64,000 nt of DNA from Caenorhabditis elegans (GCF_000002985.6 NC_003280.10:14876501-14940500); one strand, 5' to 3'; counted from the stretch's first letter, positions 10,480-23,059 are shown. Notes: generated from the sequence alone by a model not told the origin. Numbers and translations: made by a program.

Positions 10480-11000
10480 TTATGCATTGCCAACATATCA
10501 GGTATTGCCAACTTTGGCAGTTGCTAAAACGTTTTTCGAAGCGGCAACTTTGTCAATTGCTCACAGCGAAAAGTTTTAAAAATCCACAAATCTTGGCCGT
10601 TCTCGAACTTAATTTTAACCGACAAATTCGGCAAGCAGTTTCGATATTTGGCAAAATTTGGCATTTTGGCAAATTGGTAAAACTATTGAGTTAAGCATTT
10701 TTGTTTATTGTGGTTTGCCAAAAAAATTGCCGAAAATTTTAGGTCAATTGCCAAATATTTCGGCAATTTTGCCAATAAACATTATAAATTCCAGAGCTAC
10801 CAGGTCCCCTAAACTCCAAAAAAACACATCCTCAAGACCATTACAATCATCATTGAATATCTCATCAATCTCCTACCTCCCCCTTAACCTCTTTCAAATT
10901 TATATTACCTCGTTAAACAATTTGTCTATAGAGACATACCGACACATTTACCTATTTGATGCACCATCATGTTGTTCCTCCGCGTAATCCGTTCACCCCT
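10480..11000. repeat. Degenerate TTGCCAA/TTGGCAA-rich sequence
   Basis: Scattered TTGCCAACTTTGGCA, AATTCGGCAAG and TTGCCGAAAATT words suggest an old decayed relative of the foldback family at 10490-10790, followed by unique sequence. Confidence 0.4.
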
Positions 11001-11207
11001 CCCGGTTGTCGGGAAACCTTTTGTGCATCTGTTTGGCAGGAGGAAGACAAGGAAGGTGTATCATACCCGTTAATCCATATATCTTTAGGAGACAATAAAA
11101 TGCCTCACGGGTATGGTGAGAAGGATGATTTATTTATTGCAAAATTGAAAATTTTTTGGATTTTGGAAGTTTTGAACGGCAATTTTTGAATTTTTTAATA
11201 TATAAAA

Positions 11208-11349
11208 CAGGGGTGGGCGGCAATTTTTTTTGTTTTCTAAATTGGCAGATCGTAAGTTGCCGGTTTGCAGATTTTCCGGAAATTTTCAAATCCGGCAACT
11301 TTGCAAGTTGCCGGTTTGCCAGAAAAAATCGTTTTCCTCCCACGCTCTG
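11208..11349. mobile_element. Short hAT-like element with perfect 8-bp target duplication
   Basis: A 142-bp CCGGCAAATTGCC-family element. The left end is CAGGGGTGGGCGG; the right end, read inverted, is CAGAGCGTGGGAGG. It is flanked by the perfect 8-bp direct repeat ATATAAAA (11200-11207 and 11350-11357). This intact insertion defines the family's exact ends and duplication length. Confidence 0.85.
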
Positions 11350-12179
11350 ATATAAAATTTTCTGGCAAAGATTTTCTGAAGTGAAATTTTATAGTTGCAC
11401 ATTTAACCAGTCCACTTTTCTTTCAACTCTCAAAAAAATATTGCCAGGTGCCGAAATCGCCGATTTCTTAAAATTGAAAAATTCTGCAACTCTTCTATTT
11501 TTCGGCAAATTCGGCTTTTTTGGCAATCACAATATCACAATAATATCGGCAACCAACAAGTTCGGAAATAGTCGAAATTACCGAAATTTCTGAAATACTC
11601 TACTACTAATTTTGGCAAAAAACTTTTACCAATTTACTGCCCTGTCAAAGTTGCCGACTTTTCAAATTTTCTATGTTATCAACTATCCGGTAATTGAAAT
11701 TTGGAAAATCAATAATTGCTAATTTTTTAAAACCATTTCTTAGATCGTCTGCAATTCGTGGCAAAAGCCCCCTCATTATTAAATTCCAGCACTGTTTTTA
11801 ATCAACTGCAAATTATGTGATTAATGATCAATTCAACTACTCATTCTACTAAAAAATTCTGTAGCCAATCACATCACTTTTGATGAAGTCATTAGAAATG
11901 CAAAAATAGCTCGAGACATTCTACAAATTTTGAAATGAGAAAATATTTGACTTAATAAACCGGCTGCACAAGAAAATTGGGGTTTCACCTGCCCCACACA
12001 CACATCAAACAAAATGCTTGCTGGTTTTAGATGACAATGTTTCAGTCATTTTTGTTATTGTTGGTGTTGGTAGGTATCGGAATGAATTTTGTGATCACTG
12101 AGGTTTTTGTAGAATTTTTTAAATTGGATGCAACGAATGGTTACAGTAATAAATACAAAAATTTTTTATAGTCTGTAGA

Positions 12180-12270
12180 CAGGCTGGGCGGAAATTGCTG
12201 TTCGGCAAATTGGCATATTGCCGGTTTGTCGATTTGTCGGAAATTTCAATTCCGGCAATTTTCCGATTTG
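12180..12270. mobile_element. Short CCGGCAAATTGCC element
   Basis: Starts CAGGCTGGGCGGAAATTGC and ends TTGCCGCCTACCCTT. The flanks TCTGTAGA and GCGGTAGA match at 6 of 8 positions, consistent with a decayed 8-bp duplication. Confidence 0.65.
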
Positions 12271-12361
12271 CCGCCTACCCTTGCGGTAGATATTAGTTTT
12301 ACTTCTTTTGCATCCATAATATTGAAATATCTTCAAAACAAACCTAGATATGAGCCAAAAT

Positions 12362-12478
12362 CAGTTCGGCAAATTTTTTGTCGGCAAATTGCCGGTCTAC
12401 CGATTTGCCGGAAATTTTCAGTTCCGGCATTTTGCCGATTCGCCGTTTGCCAAAAAAAATCCTTTGCCGCCCTCCCAT
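12362..12478. repeat. CCGGCAAATTGCC arm
   Basis: Runs from TTCGGCAAATTTTTTGTCGG to TTTGCCGCCCTCCCATG. The right end is close to the family terminus. Confidence 0.7.
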
Positions 12479-12906
12479 GATATAATCTGCCAAAACTGAG
12501 GTACAAAGTTCCCACGGTAAACTCAAAATCCCACTCATATTCCATGTTTCTCTCCCAATATGTACTTGGTGCTTACTTGTACCAGGTGTTCACTGCTTCT
12601 TATTCTTCTTTTTTCGCAGCTTTTAAGATACACAATGGAAATGAAATTAGAAAGGGTGAGAGATAGAATTAAATTGAAAAAAATGACTATGATATCTTAT
12701 ACATTTCAAGTGATTTGGTAAACAAGGGGATCTCTGGTTTTTTGAAATTTTGTTCAAATATTCATAAAAACAAAAATAAAACCACAAAGCTACAGTAACC
12801 TACCGTATCCCACATATCAAAATTTAACTTTTGTACCATCAAACTACAGTACCTATGAATTTACTAATTCGACTGTCAATCAAAACTACCGTAGTCATTC
12901 ACAGCA
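12479..12906. other. Intergenic, no supported gene
   Basis: Unique sequence with a few CTACAGTA words near 12790-12890; nothing else seen. Confidence 0.5.
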
Positions 12907-13165
12907 GTGGGGGGCAAACGATTTTTTCCAACAAATCGGCAAATCGCCGGAATTAAAATTTCCGGCAAATTGGCAAAATGCCGGAATTCAAATTTTTCGG
13001 CAAATCGGCAAGTTGCCGGAATTGAACATTTCCGGCAAAGCGGCAAACCATCAAATTGTCAATTTGCCGAAGGAAAAACGACAAGTGCCGAAAATTCTCG
13101 GCAATATGTGGTTTTGCACATTTTTTTCAGGCACACGGCAAATCGGCAGTTTGCAAAAAATGAAA
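12907..13165. repeat. CCGGCAAATTGCC element copy
   Basis: Begins GTGGGGGGCAAACGATTTTTTCC and carries CGGCAATATGTGGTTTTGCACA from the conserved interior, then breaks into unrelated GTAGGCAGGCATGC-type repeat at 13170-13210. Confidence 0.8.
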
Positions 13166-13919
13166 AAATACGGCACAGGTACGTGTCTAGGCAGGCATGC
13201 AGGACGGTAAGTAGGCATGAAGTCTACCATGTTTTCAAAATTTTAAAGTTCACTAGATCAAACGTAGGGTTTCCCCGCGCAAAATTTCCACCTTTCAACA
13301 ACGTTCAAAGTAAACACAAACAACATTTTCCAAAACTTCATGACAACATTCTCAGCTAATTTTAGAGCTACTTGACTTCCAATAATCAGGCGAATAAGTG
13401 CTCGTTACTCATTTTAATTGCCACAACTTGATGCGGCAGGTGATTTGGTATGGCATGATGAATTTTTATGATAATTCATTTGGAGCCGGCTATAGTTTTC
13501 AGTTAAAGTCGATCTTATAAATTGTCGGTGCACCATGCTTTTTGGTGTACCTACATTGAAGGTGGCATACGCCTACTTGGTGCCTATATGCCTACCTAGA
13601 ATTTTGAAATTTTGGCAACTCGGTAATCTTTGCCGACAAGCACTTGATGCCCCCTCAATAATAATATTCCGTTCAACAAGGTTGTTCTTGCATAATATCA
13701 TAAAAGGTCATTTGTGTCTCTATCCGCCCCGTTTTTTTTTCACAGACACACACACACACATTTTCTACAATTTTACCGACACCTAGCTGTCATATTTTAT
13801 GACTAAGTACACCTGCCTATATTACTGAGAAATTGGGAAATAATTTGCAAAAAAAGTTTCCGGAAATTTTCGAAAATTAGGTGTTATGAAAAATTTTGAA
13901 AAATGTTAAAATAACTTGA

Positions 13920-14289
13920 TTAACGTGAAATTGGTAACATGGCGAGCTCGGTAAATTTGGCCAATATCTTTTTCCAATATTTTCCGAGCGAGGTAAATTT
14001 GGCAAATTTGCCGGGCTCGTCAAACTCGGCAAATTCAGCAAAATTGCCGTGCTGGGAAAACTCCAAAAAACGAGAAAATTACTGAATTCTTAGCACAAAA
14101 ATTTGAGTCCTCCAAGGTCGGCCCAAAACTTAATTTTATGTAATTTTGCTATAATTTTTTGAACAAAATCAATTGTTTCAGTCAAATTTTTTAAAATCCA
14201 ATTAGTGGTGTGTGCGGCATAATTCAACATTTTCCGAGTTCCGCAAATTTGCCGAACTCGTCAAACGGCAAATTTGCCGCACACCCCTG
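13920..14289. repeat. Related GTGTGCGGCAAATTTGCCG foldback element
   Basis: A second subfamily with words CGAGCTCGGTAAATTTGGC and GGCAAATTTGCCGGGCTCG and right end GCCGCACACCCCTG. Its terminus resembles that of 38929-39219 and, inverted, shares CAGGGGTG with the main family. Confidence 0.7.
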
Positions 14290-15668
14290 ATTGGTGACCA
14301 TGACTGAACGCAAAACAATTAATATTAGCCAGGCTTTCCGAAAATTTTATTATTTCCCAATTTGCAAAAATTGCCAATTTTTTTTCATAGGCAACCCAAA
14401 ATCGATATCCAAAATTTTCACTATTTTTCAAAACTTTGAAGTTTCCCAAAAACTGCCAAAAATTAGGCCAATCTCTAAACAAATTTTTCCCCAAAAAACT
14501 CCAACTGGTCCCCCTTGCCTACTATTTCCAGCACACCCCATGTTCTATTTGATGTATATCCGCCTGTGACAACACTCTTAATCCTCCCTAAAGGAATCGA
14601 ACAATTATTATTATTATTATTATTATTATTATCATGTAAATTGATGTGCCGAATCTAAATATAAATCACCCTCATTCCTCTCTCCTTACACACCGCAAAT
14701 ACGGTATGACCTAGTAGAGGAAGGTGTCATAAATGTAATAATGGAAAACCTAGGTATCCGTGACCGTTCTCTCATAAAAATTTGCATTTTTATTGGCGAA
14801 ATTAGGTGGAAATTTTGGAATTCATAATTTCAGCGAACTTGTCGAATTTTAAAACGTTCGGAATTTCAAATCTCATAAAAGTTTAGGGTTTTTTTTTTTT
14901 TGTTGAAAAATATTTTTTAAAAGTGAGATTCAAAATCTGACTTTTTTTTCAAAACTTGGTGAATCGTACGGTTCCCAAATTTTAACCGATCAGAGCACAA
15001 ACTATAAACTACAAACTATTAAAAACATAAACTTACAGTAACCAACATTTCGAAAACGAAAACCCCCCTCTCTCTCTTTTTCAAAAAATAATTTTCAAGA
15101 ATCTCATAAAATCTCATGTCAAATTTCATCTGTTGCTTTTCCCCCATCAGATGAAGAAGCTGAATGAGGCAATCGTCGGGGGGCTCCCGATGAACAAATT
15201 GAAGGCGACGGCAAAGATTATGGGATTTTGCAGATGTTACATTGTTGGGCTGGGATAGATAGATGGGTGTGTTGCGAAAACCAAACATTTGCGGTAGAGT
15301 AGGCGAGAAGAAAGGGGGAGTTAGGTCATAAATGAATCGAAGAAGTGTGTTAAATGGGCTTCAACTAACGATCAGATGTGAGCTGCTCCGACTATTTGGA
15401 GCCAGAAGTTTGAGCTCGATTTATGAATGAGAATAAAGGTGGGAAGTCCAGGAATTCTGAAGTTTTGTGCTTATAGATATATCCAATGTCATCTCCAATG
15501 TCAGTGCTTAAAGCTTAGCTCAACTTTTTGTATCTGACATGTTTGAAATGTCAGGTACAATAAAAGTTCTGAATTTTTTTAATCGAATATTACGATAGCC
15601 ATGCCAAAGAAATTCTGTATTTTTTCGGATCCGGATAAAGTTAAAACTTTTAAAAACTTTTACACTTT
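14290..15668. other. Intergenic with a TTA microsatellite
   Basis: A (TTA)n run of about 11 units lies at 14598-14632. A higher-complexity patch at 15120-15420 on either strand has no splice-bordered exon I can support; it could be upstream regulatory DNA of cog-1. Confidence 0.45.
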
Positions 15669-15670
15669 TT

Positions 15671-15870
15671 AGACATAAACCTAAGCCTCAGCCTCTGTCT
15701 AAGCCAGGTCTAAGTCTAAGAAAAAGCATAAGCGTAAGCCTAGGCCTAAGCCTGAGCCTAAGAGTGAGCCTAAGCCTATGATTAAGTTTATGACGAAGCC
15801 TAGGCCTAAACCTAAGCCTAAGTAAATACCTAAGCCTAAGCCCAAGCTTAAACCTGAGCCTAAGCATAAT
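15671..15870 (-). repeat. Interstitial telomeric tract, CCTAAG orientation
   Basis: About 30 variant copies of AAGCCT/GCCTAA, the complement of the C. elegans telomere unit TTAGGC, with frequent single-base changes (CCTGAG, TCTAAG, CCTATG). Confidence 0.9.
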
Positions 15871-17190
15871 TATTTTCGTTATTTTTCAGCAAATCTTTAC
15901 CCCAGAGCCCCCTGAGCCCCTGAGCACAAACTAAACCCCCAACAAAATCCCATAACGGTTGCCACGCGGGGAATATATCTCCAATAGAAACAATTTGAAA
16001 CTAGTACATTTGACTAATAAATCTGTGTTTTTCAAATTGCCTTTCCCCTCCTAAAATTTTATTCCATTTTGACATACACTCATACAAAAAAACTTCCCAA
16101 CTACGGAAATAGGAAATAGCGTCTGAATAGTCGAAGAGAGCTCCATTTAAGAGCATTTTCTGTGACTTCTTCTATCATCAAATAAATGTATAAGTTGATT
16201 GTGCGCCATTCAAAAAGAGTGTCGAAGTCGGTCCCCAATAAGATGAATAAAGGAAGAATAGCTCTTGCCCCCCATTGTTCGCCCCAAAAACTTGGATCTC
16301 TCCATGATTATATAGTCACTTTCGAAGAAAGAAGCGCGAGTTGAATTTGTTATGCGGCAGCAGTAAATTTCACTTTTCAAGTGGGCTGTCATCGAACCTA
16401 CCGTATCCCGCAGCGTAATTGCATAAAATGTGCGAGAAGGGGGAAGATGATGCTTTATGGATATTGGTTGATTCTTAAAACTAGTCAGCTGTGCTCATAG
16501 GTCTTAGAGCCTTACCTGCGGCACAAGAAATCTTGCTAACCTCTTCCAAGTTAGCCATAGCTTCACTGAATAGGTTTAGTTCGGACCGTACTCCCTCAAG
16601 AATGCTACCTAGGTCCTCATAGATCTCACTTTAGACATTTAGGACTTGGGCTTCCATGGTACGCAGGCGCGGTTTCAGGGCCTGCCGCCTGCCTCTATAT
16701 CAAGCTCTATAAGACCCTCTTTCTCACTCACTGACTCAAACTGTTGCCAGTTGTGTATATAATCACTTCACCCTCCCTCCATAAAAAGATGTATACACAC
16801 ATTCCCTCTGTCAAACATAGTTTTTTTTTGATGGAGGGGGTTTTGTATCAATATCAATGACTCTCAAACATACATCCTATTCACCTCATTTCGATTCAAT
16901 CATCATATTCTCGTCTTCACCATCACTCCAAATATTGCCTCACTTATACATTTATAAATATATATATACAACATGTCAAACATGTCTCCCACCACTATTT
17001 GCATTTCTTCTCGAATCGTTCGATTTTCAAGAAAATTGAATTGTGAGGAGAAGAAGAGATGACAAACGTTGCGAAGTTACTGATAAGAAGAAGATAGTGA
17101 TGGAACAATGCTTAATCCCACTTAAGCCAAGGCCAGATGTCTAGGAGTACTGTAGATTAGCTTTGATGTTCTAAAAGAAAAAGTTGCTTT
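15871..17190. other. Intergenic between the two telomeric tracts
   Basis: Mostly unique sequence. A short MITE-like arm (CTTCCATGGTACGCAGGCGCGGTTTCAGGGCC) lies at 16650-16690. No supported gene. Confidence 0.5.
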
Positions 17191-17485
17191 GTCTTAGGCT
17201 TAAGTTAGGCTTAGGTTTAGGCTCAGGCTTAAGTTTAGGCTAAGGTTTAGGCTTAGGCTTAGGCTTAGACTTAGGCTTAGGCTTAGGCTTAGGCTTAGGC
17301 TTTGGCCCAGGCCCAAAATTAAAATTAGGCTTGAACCTAGGCATAGGTTAACTTATCAAGCTTAGGCTTACAATTAGCTCTAGGAATCAGGCCTCAACTC
17401 GGACCTAAGCTATAGGCTGAAGCTTAACTTTCGGGCTCCGAGTTAGGCTTACATATAGGCTTAACGGTTTTCGATAGGCCTAAAA
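17191..17485 (+). repeat. Interstitial telomeric tract, TTAGGC orientation
   Basis: Variant and perfect TTAGGC units. The best run, about five perfect units, is near 17270-17301, with decayed units up to 17485. It is opposite in orientation to the tract at 15671-15870. Confidence 0.9.
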
Positions 17486-17879
17486 TAACGTTTCAACAAG
17501 CACCTGCTCCCCAAAGTACTCCAGCAGCAGCACATCATTATCATATTAGTAGTAATGTCGATTCCAATTTGTTTCCATATTCCAATCAAAATTTATGACA
17601 TTATATGCAGAGGAGAAGTAGAGGCTAACGGGCAGATGTTTTACGACGAGCGGTGCACACGGTGGAGTAATAGTAAAACGGGGGGAGAGGTGTTCATTAA
17701 TCACGCAACTAGTAAAACCCGGCTAATGGACTGGAAGGAATATCATATTTTAATTTTATTCATTTCAGGTCATTAGAGTTTAATTGTTTGACTCGGAACA
17801 CATATATATTTTGTTTTGTAACATTACCTGGTGAGGGACCGGTGTCGTCTTTTAACCTTAGATTCTAAAGTCTGAGGCT

Positions 17880-18262
17880 TTCAATTGCCGGAACTGAAGT
17901 TTCCGGCAAATCGGCAAACCGGCAAATATGCCAAATTTGCCGAAATTTTTTGCCAAGTTGTGGTTTTGCTCTTTCTTCTTTTGGAAATTTCAGAATTTCA
18001 ATTTTAATCGGCAAAATTGTACGCATCCTAAGAATGTTCCTACAACTATTTTGAAAAGTAAGTAAATTCTATGAAAATATCTAAAGAAAACGGGTAAACA
18101 TTTCAAAAAGGCACAGTTTTAAGTGTTTCCGTCTTATAAAGAAATCCCTCTAAACACTTCTGGCAAATTTATCTCCGGCAAACGGCAAATCGGCAAGTTG
18201 CCGATTTATCAAATGTGCCGGAAAATAAATTTGCCGAACAACAATTGCCGCCCATCCCTTCT
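17880..18262. mobile_element. CCGGCAAATTGCC element, near full length
   Basis: Both arms and nearly the whole conserved interior are present: GTTGTGGTTTTGC, AATTTTAATCGGCAAAATTG, ATGAAAATATCTAAAGAAAA, AAGTGTTTCCGTCTTATAAA. The right end is GCCGCCCATCCCTT. Confidence 0.85.
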
Positions 18263-19230
18263 TTCAATATTGAACTCGTTGGAGATGACAGTGAAGTTTT
18301 TAAGAAAATTGGAATTTCTAGAAAGTCAGATTTTAACTACATACTTCAAATTTAAATTTGTATATGGTTTCGAATTTCCACAAGAAAAAAACTTTGACAA
18401 TTTGAGCAACCTAATTTTAATATCCAAAAAAACCCCAAAATACCATGCACCTATGAGTATTTCATGACCTTTTTACCTGACTTTGTTCCAAAAATATTCT
18501 TGCAATGTTTACCCTATTCTACCCAGCACCTATTGTTTTCAATTTCCCAGTGAATCACTCTCATCATATGATAAGTTGTTTTCGCGGAAAGAATAGAATT
18601 CCAAATTTCATATGATAATGTTAACGACTAGCCTCTAATGGCTATCAACAATAAATAATTGTCCGTTAATGGGGAAAGTGATCTTTCAGAAATTTTGGCT
18701 CATTTTCGTTTTGATATAATTTTATAGTTAAAATTTGAAAGAGTATTATTGTTGCACTTTTGTCAAAAAAAACTTTAAGGCTCTGAAGTTTGAGTTTCCA
18801 ATTAAAAACTGTATTATACTCAATTTATGATGTAAGTTATGAAATATTATTTACTTCCGTAATAAAGCAAATTATTTGATAAAAACCAAAAAACAACAAT
18901 TTTTAAAGTGTCTGTATCTCCGCGAAGGTTGGAGCAATCAGAAAGTTGTCAACTATAAAATTGTGGAAAATTATTTTATATTTTTTAATAGAGGTAAAAG
19001 CATTTTAAGAATCCCCTTACCGAATATCAAAACCTATTTTTTAGGCTTGTATCTCCAAAGGCATGACAGCTTTAAAAATACTGTAAACTGACAAAATCTA
19101 AAGCACTTGTTTCAATAAATTGCTTCTTAAACGGCCAAAAAGTGGCAATTACTTTTTTCGCAATTGATAATTCTGAAGTTCGGCCAAAAAAAATTTCCGT
19201 ATTTATATATTCTCAAATCAGCTTTCAGAA
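18263..19230. other. Intergenic; one AAAGTTGTCAACTA repeat
   Basis: AT-rich, no exon supported. Around 18910-19090 it contains a member of the dispersed 'cell-wide' word family GTATCTCC…AGAAAGTTGTCAACTA…GGCATGACAGC also found at 26950-27190. Confidence 0.5.
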
Positions 19231-19235
19231 TCAAT

Positions 19236-19705
19236 CAGGGGTGATTGGCAATTGACATTCGGCAAATTTGACAAATCGGCAAGTTGCCGGTTTGCCAATT
19301 TGCCGGAAATTTTTATTTTCGGCAAATTGCCGATTTGCCGTTTGCTGGATATCAATTTGTCGGAAGTTTTTAGGGGGATTTTTTATAAGAAGGAAACACT
19401 TAAAACTGTGTCTTTTTAAAACTTTTTTCCCGTTTTCTGTAGATATTTTCAAAGAATTTGCTTTCTTTTTAAAATAGATGTAGGAACATTTATAGGATGT
19501 ATACAATTTGGCCGATTAAAATTGAAATTCTGATTTTTCTAAAAAAAATGCGCAAAACCACCACAAGTTGCCGAAAAATTTTGGCAATTGCCGTTTTCCG
19601 GCCAATCGGCAATTTGCCAGTTTGCTGATTTGCCGGAAATTTTAATTTACGGCAAATTTCTGATTTGCCGATTCGTCAGAAATTTCCATAACTTTTTTTG
19701 CAGAA
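19236..19705. mobile_element. CCGGCAAATTGCC element, inverted copy
   Basis: Starts CAGGGGTGATTGGCAATTGAC. The interior reads opposite to 17880-18262 (AGGAAACACTTAAAACTGTG, TAGATATTTTCAAAG, TAGATGTAGGAACATT). The right terminus is degraded near 19705. Confidence 0.85.
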
Positions 19706-20760
19706 TTTGCCGGACACCAACACTTTGACTAAAAATGTTTATAAATCTGAAAATATTTTTTCTGAAATGATATTCGATAACTGTAAATTTATATAAATAT
19801 ATTGAGACAGACAAACCCCTTCCCCATAAAACCACACCTCTAAACTTTTGTCAACCAAAAAGTAAACTCCCATCGTTCAATTTAGTATGAGGTGTGTTAA
19901 AAAACCAGGAATCTTAAAGATGCTTCATCTCGCATATTCCAAAGATGGTTTTTTTCCACCCCAATCTAAACACATTCAATTACTATTTTCAATTATAATT
20001 TCCCCTTTCTCCACAGGCCCCCACCAGCATCATTACCACCTCACCGAAACTTTCAATTAAATTCCATCGCCCAATTCCTTCGATTCGTCCCCAAAAGAAT
20101 TCATAATACCAATTCATTTACTGTACACTATGTGCCGTTCGCTTCACTTTCTGGATTCAGACTCCGCCCACCCCTTGCGGCCAATGAATGCCGACGCCCC
20201 GCCCACTAGGGGCGTCTCAATGAAGGGGGAGTCGATTGAAATTCATAAGGCTTTTGAGCTTTTGTTACTTACTATTTGTTTTAATTGTTTTTTTTTTCAA
20301 AAAATTGATATTTGATTTCACAGTCATGATTTAATATAGATAGTTCCAAAATTCCAATAGATTATAATTTTGTCATCAAAAGTCACTTGGGATAATCCCT
20401 ATTAAAACTTTATTACCTTTTCAAATAAACCTCCCTATAGGATATTGTACTATTTTTTGCAAGTGATGTGTCGTACGTTGAGTTTTGCAGTCGCTTTTAG
20501 AAACATCTGGACCAAATTTTTTTTGATTTCTGGAATATTTTTGATATTACTAATAGCCTTATGTATACGTTTTTAATACTCCTCATTAGTAATTCATAAC
20601 ATAGTAATAACTTCAACTTTTTAAAAATTACCATCTTACATGCGTTTTATATTTTTGAAATTATGTTTATAATTGTAGGGCGTCTATAAATATTTGCACA
20701 ATGTACTATTATGAAATATAATCATTTGCTCTGAAAACATGAATTTGTTTAAGTTTAGGA
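19706..20760. other. Intergenic, no supported gene
   Basis: A GC-richer patch at 20120-20250 holds a 61-codon frame (MCRSLHFLDSDSAHPL…) but has no donor in frame and no recognisable domain. It could be regulatory or an unrecognised exon. Confidence 0.4.
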
Positions 20761-20764
20761 CTTC

Positions 20765-20970
20765 TATGTAGGCGTTAGAATGCCTGCCTGTCTGATCTTA
20801 AGGCGACCTCGCCTCACTCCACGTCTTATGCTAACGTCTTAAATCTATTTTCATCACATTGCCAGTAATGTGAAAATTAGACATTTGTAAATTGCTAAAA
20901 AGAGGCGCAAGGCGGACAGGTTTTAGGCAGGCGTCAGGCCCTGAAACCACGCCTGCCTACCATAGAAGCG
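20765..20970. mobile_element. MITE-like element with CTATGGTAGGCAGGCGT ends
   Basis: About 200 bp. The ends are CTATGTAGGCGTTAGAATGCC and, inverted, CTATGGTAGGCAGGCGTGG. The interior (GGCAGGCGTCAGGCCCTGAAACCACGCC) matches the copy at 35853-36035 in opposite orientation. Confidence 0.65.
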
Positions 20971-21481
20971 TTATGTTTAAGTACATGTAACAATTTAAAA
21001 TCATTTAAAGAATATCATTTTGCTAGAAATAGTTACTGTTATTTAGTAATGTTTATATTTTAGCATATATCTTTAATATTAAAGCACGTATAATATTTCG
21101 TGCCATCTTTGATATTAACATTATTTACACTTACATTATTATATAATAGAACCTATAAATTTTGAAATGCATTGCAATTACTGTATATGGTTTGAGTTTA
21201 ACATATAAAAAATTGGACTATTTCAGTACTAGCTTATAGAAGTTAGTATAAAATTAATACTATTTTATTAGAAGCAAACTCTGTAAATAAAAATTACAAA
21301 TTTTTTCCTCCAATTCATCCCTTCAAAAACACCTCTGTATATAATTTTTTAATAATTCTCAAAAATTGGAAAATAAGTAATAAAATAATAATAGAGTGTG
21401 CGCGAGTGTTCAAATCGCCAATACGAGTGCCTAATTGTCATTTACACAAATCGGAGCATCAGCCCGAAAGCAGCGAGACGA

Positions 21482-21490
21482 GAAGCCCTA
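21482..21490 (+). promoter_or_regulatory. Candidate ASE (CHE-1-type) motif upstream of cog-1
   Basis: GAAGCCCTA fits the GAAGCCNNA form of the ASE motif bound by CHE-1. cog-1 is a known CHE-1-dependent gene in ASE neurons. The site lies about 0.8 kb upstream of the TATA box at 22297, in high-complexity sequence. A 9-base match is weak evidence on its own. Confidence 0.3.
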
Positions 21491-21719
21491 TCATCATTAT
21501 AATTTTCATTTTATTTCATAAACAGCCATATATATACCTCTGTTCAAAATGATAATCCAGTTTATACTTCCATAAAAATGCTGGCAGTTTTGCAAAACTA
21601 AAATTTATTTTCGAAAATTATTTACGTTATGAGGTGTTTTGAGATTAAATTTGTGATGTAATTGCATCATAGTTCACGTCGTGTTTTTGATTGGATGGAA
21701 AATAGAGTTTATTAATAGT

Positions 21720-22500
21720 TGTAGAAATTGGTGGCCGAACTTTTGAAGGCATGGCCTAACATTTCAAAAAATGATTTACTGTTGAATGAATGCTTTTGCT
21801 GGTGGCTAAATTTTCGTTCTTCTGATGGTCTAACTTTTGTTCTGCTGGTGGCCGAATTTTCGTTCAGCTGGTGGCCTAACTATTGCTGTGCAAAAAATAA
21901 TAATATAAGATTATGACACAATTTTTTGATCAAACAGGTCTAGGTTTTGATGGCCTAACTTTCCTAGAGACTTTAAAAAGTGTGGCCGAACATTTCAAAA
22001 CTATGCACTTCCATAACCTAACGTTTTCCCAAAACTAGCCCCTTGCTCAATGTACGTATATGCTAATGACACTTAGTATGAATCAGAAGAAAAAAAAAAG
22101 TCTCGACCGGCAAAAAGTCAAATGTATCATTTTCTTTATTGTTTGCAGGCGTCGGTTGTACAGTTCTCACTAATACCGCCGGAGAAGAAGAAGAAGAGGA
22201 AGGTCTTAATTAGTCGCTTCTCCATATTACATCAACATAAATAATGCTCACAAAACTTCCTTTTCTAATTAAACACCGGCGCCGCCGCGTATAATGTATA
22301 AAAGAGATGAAAGGAGAAAAGAACACTGTCGATTGGTTTCATTCAATCAAAGTTTTTGTGGTCGCCTTTTGTTCCATTTAATAGGTTAGGCATACCAACT
22401 TTTGTAAGTAATCAAATCGTAATTTTTTCTCAAAATGTACCGGCCTAACTTTTGATAGCCTAATTTTAACCTAACCTTGTTTTTCAGTGGCCTTTCTCTA
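21720..22500. repeat. Scattered TGGCCTAACTTTTG repeat words
   Basis: Multiple (G/T)GGCC(T/G)AA(C)TTTTGTT-type units flank the presumed cog-1 promoter at 21728-22030 and 22436-22490. Related to the array at 23060-23640. Confidence 0.6.
22297..22304 (+). promoter_or_regulatory. TATA box, likely promoter of the short cog-1 transcript
   Basis: TATAAAAG sits in a GC-rich high-complexity stretch (CACCGGCGCCGCCGCG just upstream). A start about 30 bases downstream would give a first exon of about 75 bases without ATG, ending at a consensus GTAAGT donor (22404). Joined to the acceptor at 25992, this makes 26019 the first ATG. Confidence 0.55.
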
Positions 22501-23059
22501 TAATTCTCGCCTCTCACACTCTTCAAATTAATAGTCCTCAAATTTCAATAATCCAATTATGATATTCAATATTTGACCAACTTCTTGCACACACATCTTT
22601 CTTCCTCGATAGACATATTTTCTATCTACGGCTTCATCATCATCTTCATCATCATATTGTTGATGAGGAGGCCCCCGTTATTTTAGAAATTTGAGATTTT
22701 CCTTTCCTTCTGACACTTCTAGTTATCCGATTATTATTACTAATATTATAGCTCTATAATAGCTTTTCTCTTGAATTTTCAGAATTAATTTGAACAAAAA
22801 TTGCTGAAAACTCAAATTTTTGTCTGAAATTTTTTTTTCAGGCTCCAACTCCGCCCACATTGGCTATTATCATGAGTAGATTATATTAATAATTATTGCC
22901 TTTCAGAGCTCTATTAGAGCAATTATTTGATAAAAACATAATATTTTTGCTGAAAATTTTAGTATCGATGAAGTCAAGTTTAAATTTCATCATCAAAAAT
23001 TGTACAATTTTTCTTCCACTTTGAACATTTTTTAGTTTTTTATATGGGGATAAATTTAA

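Noticed and set aside
16210..16392. 60-codon minus-strand frame
   Set aside because: No splice borders or recognisable motif; length is within chance for this composition.
17191..17485. Chromosome end
   Set aside because: TTAGGC units are degenerate and embedded in single-copy flanks with genes on both sides, so the tract is interstitial.
20130..20315. Possible first exon of the long cog-1 isoform (MCRSLHFLDSDSAHP…)
   Set aside because: No in-frame GT donor with the phase needed to join 25993 and no NK6-like sequence.
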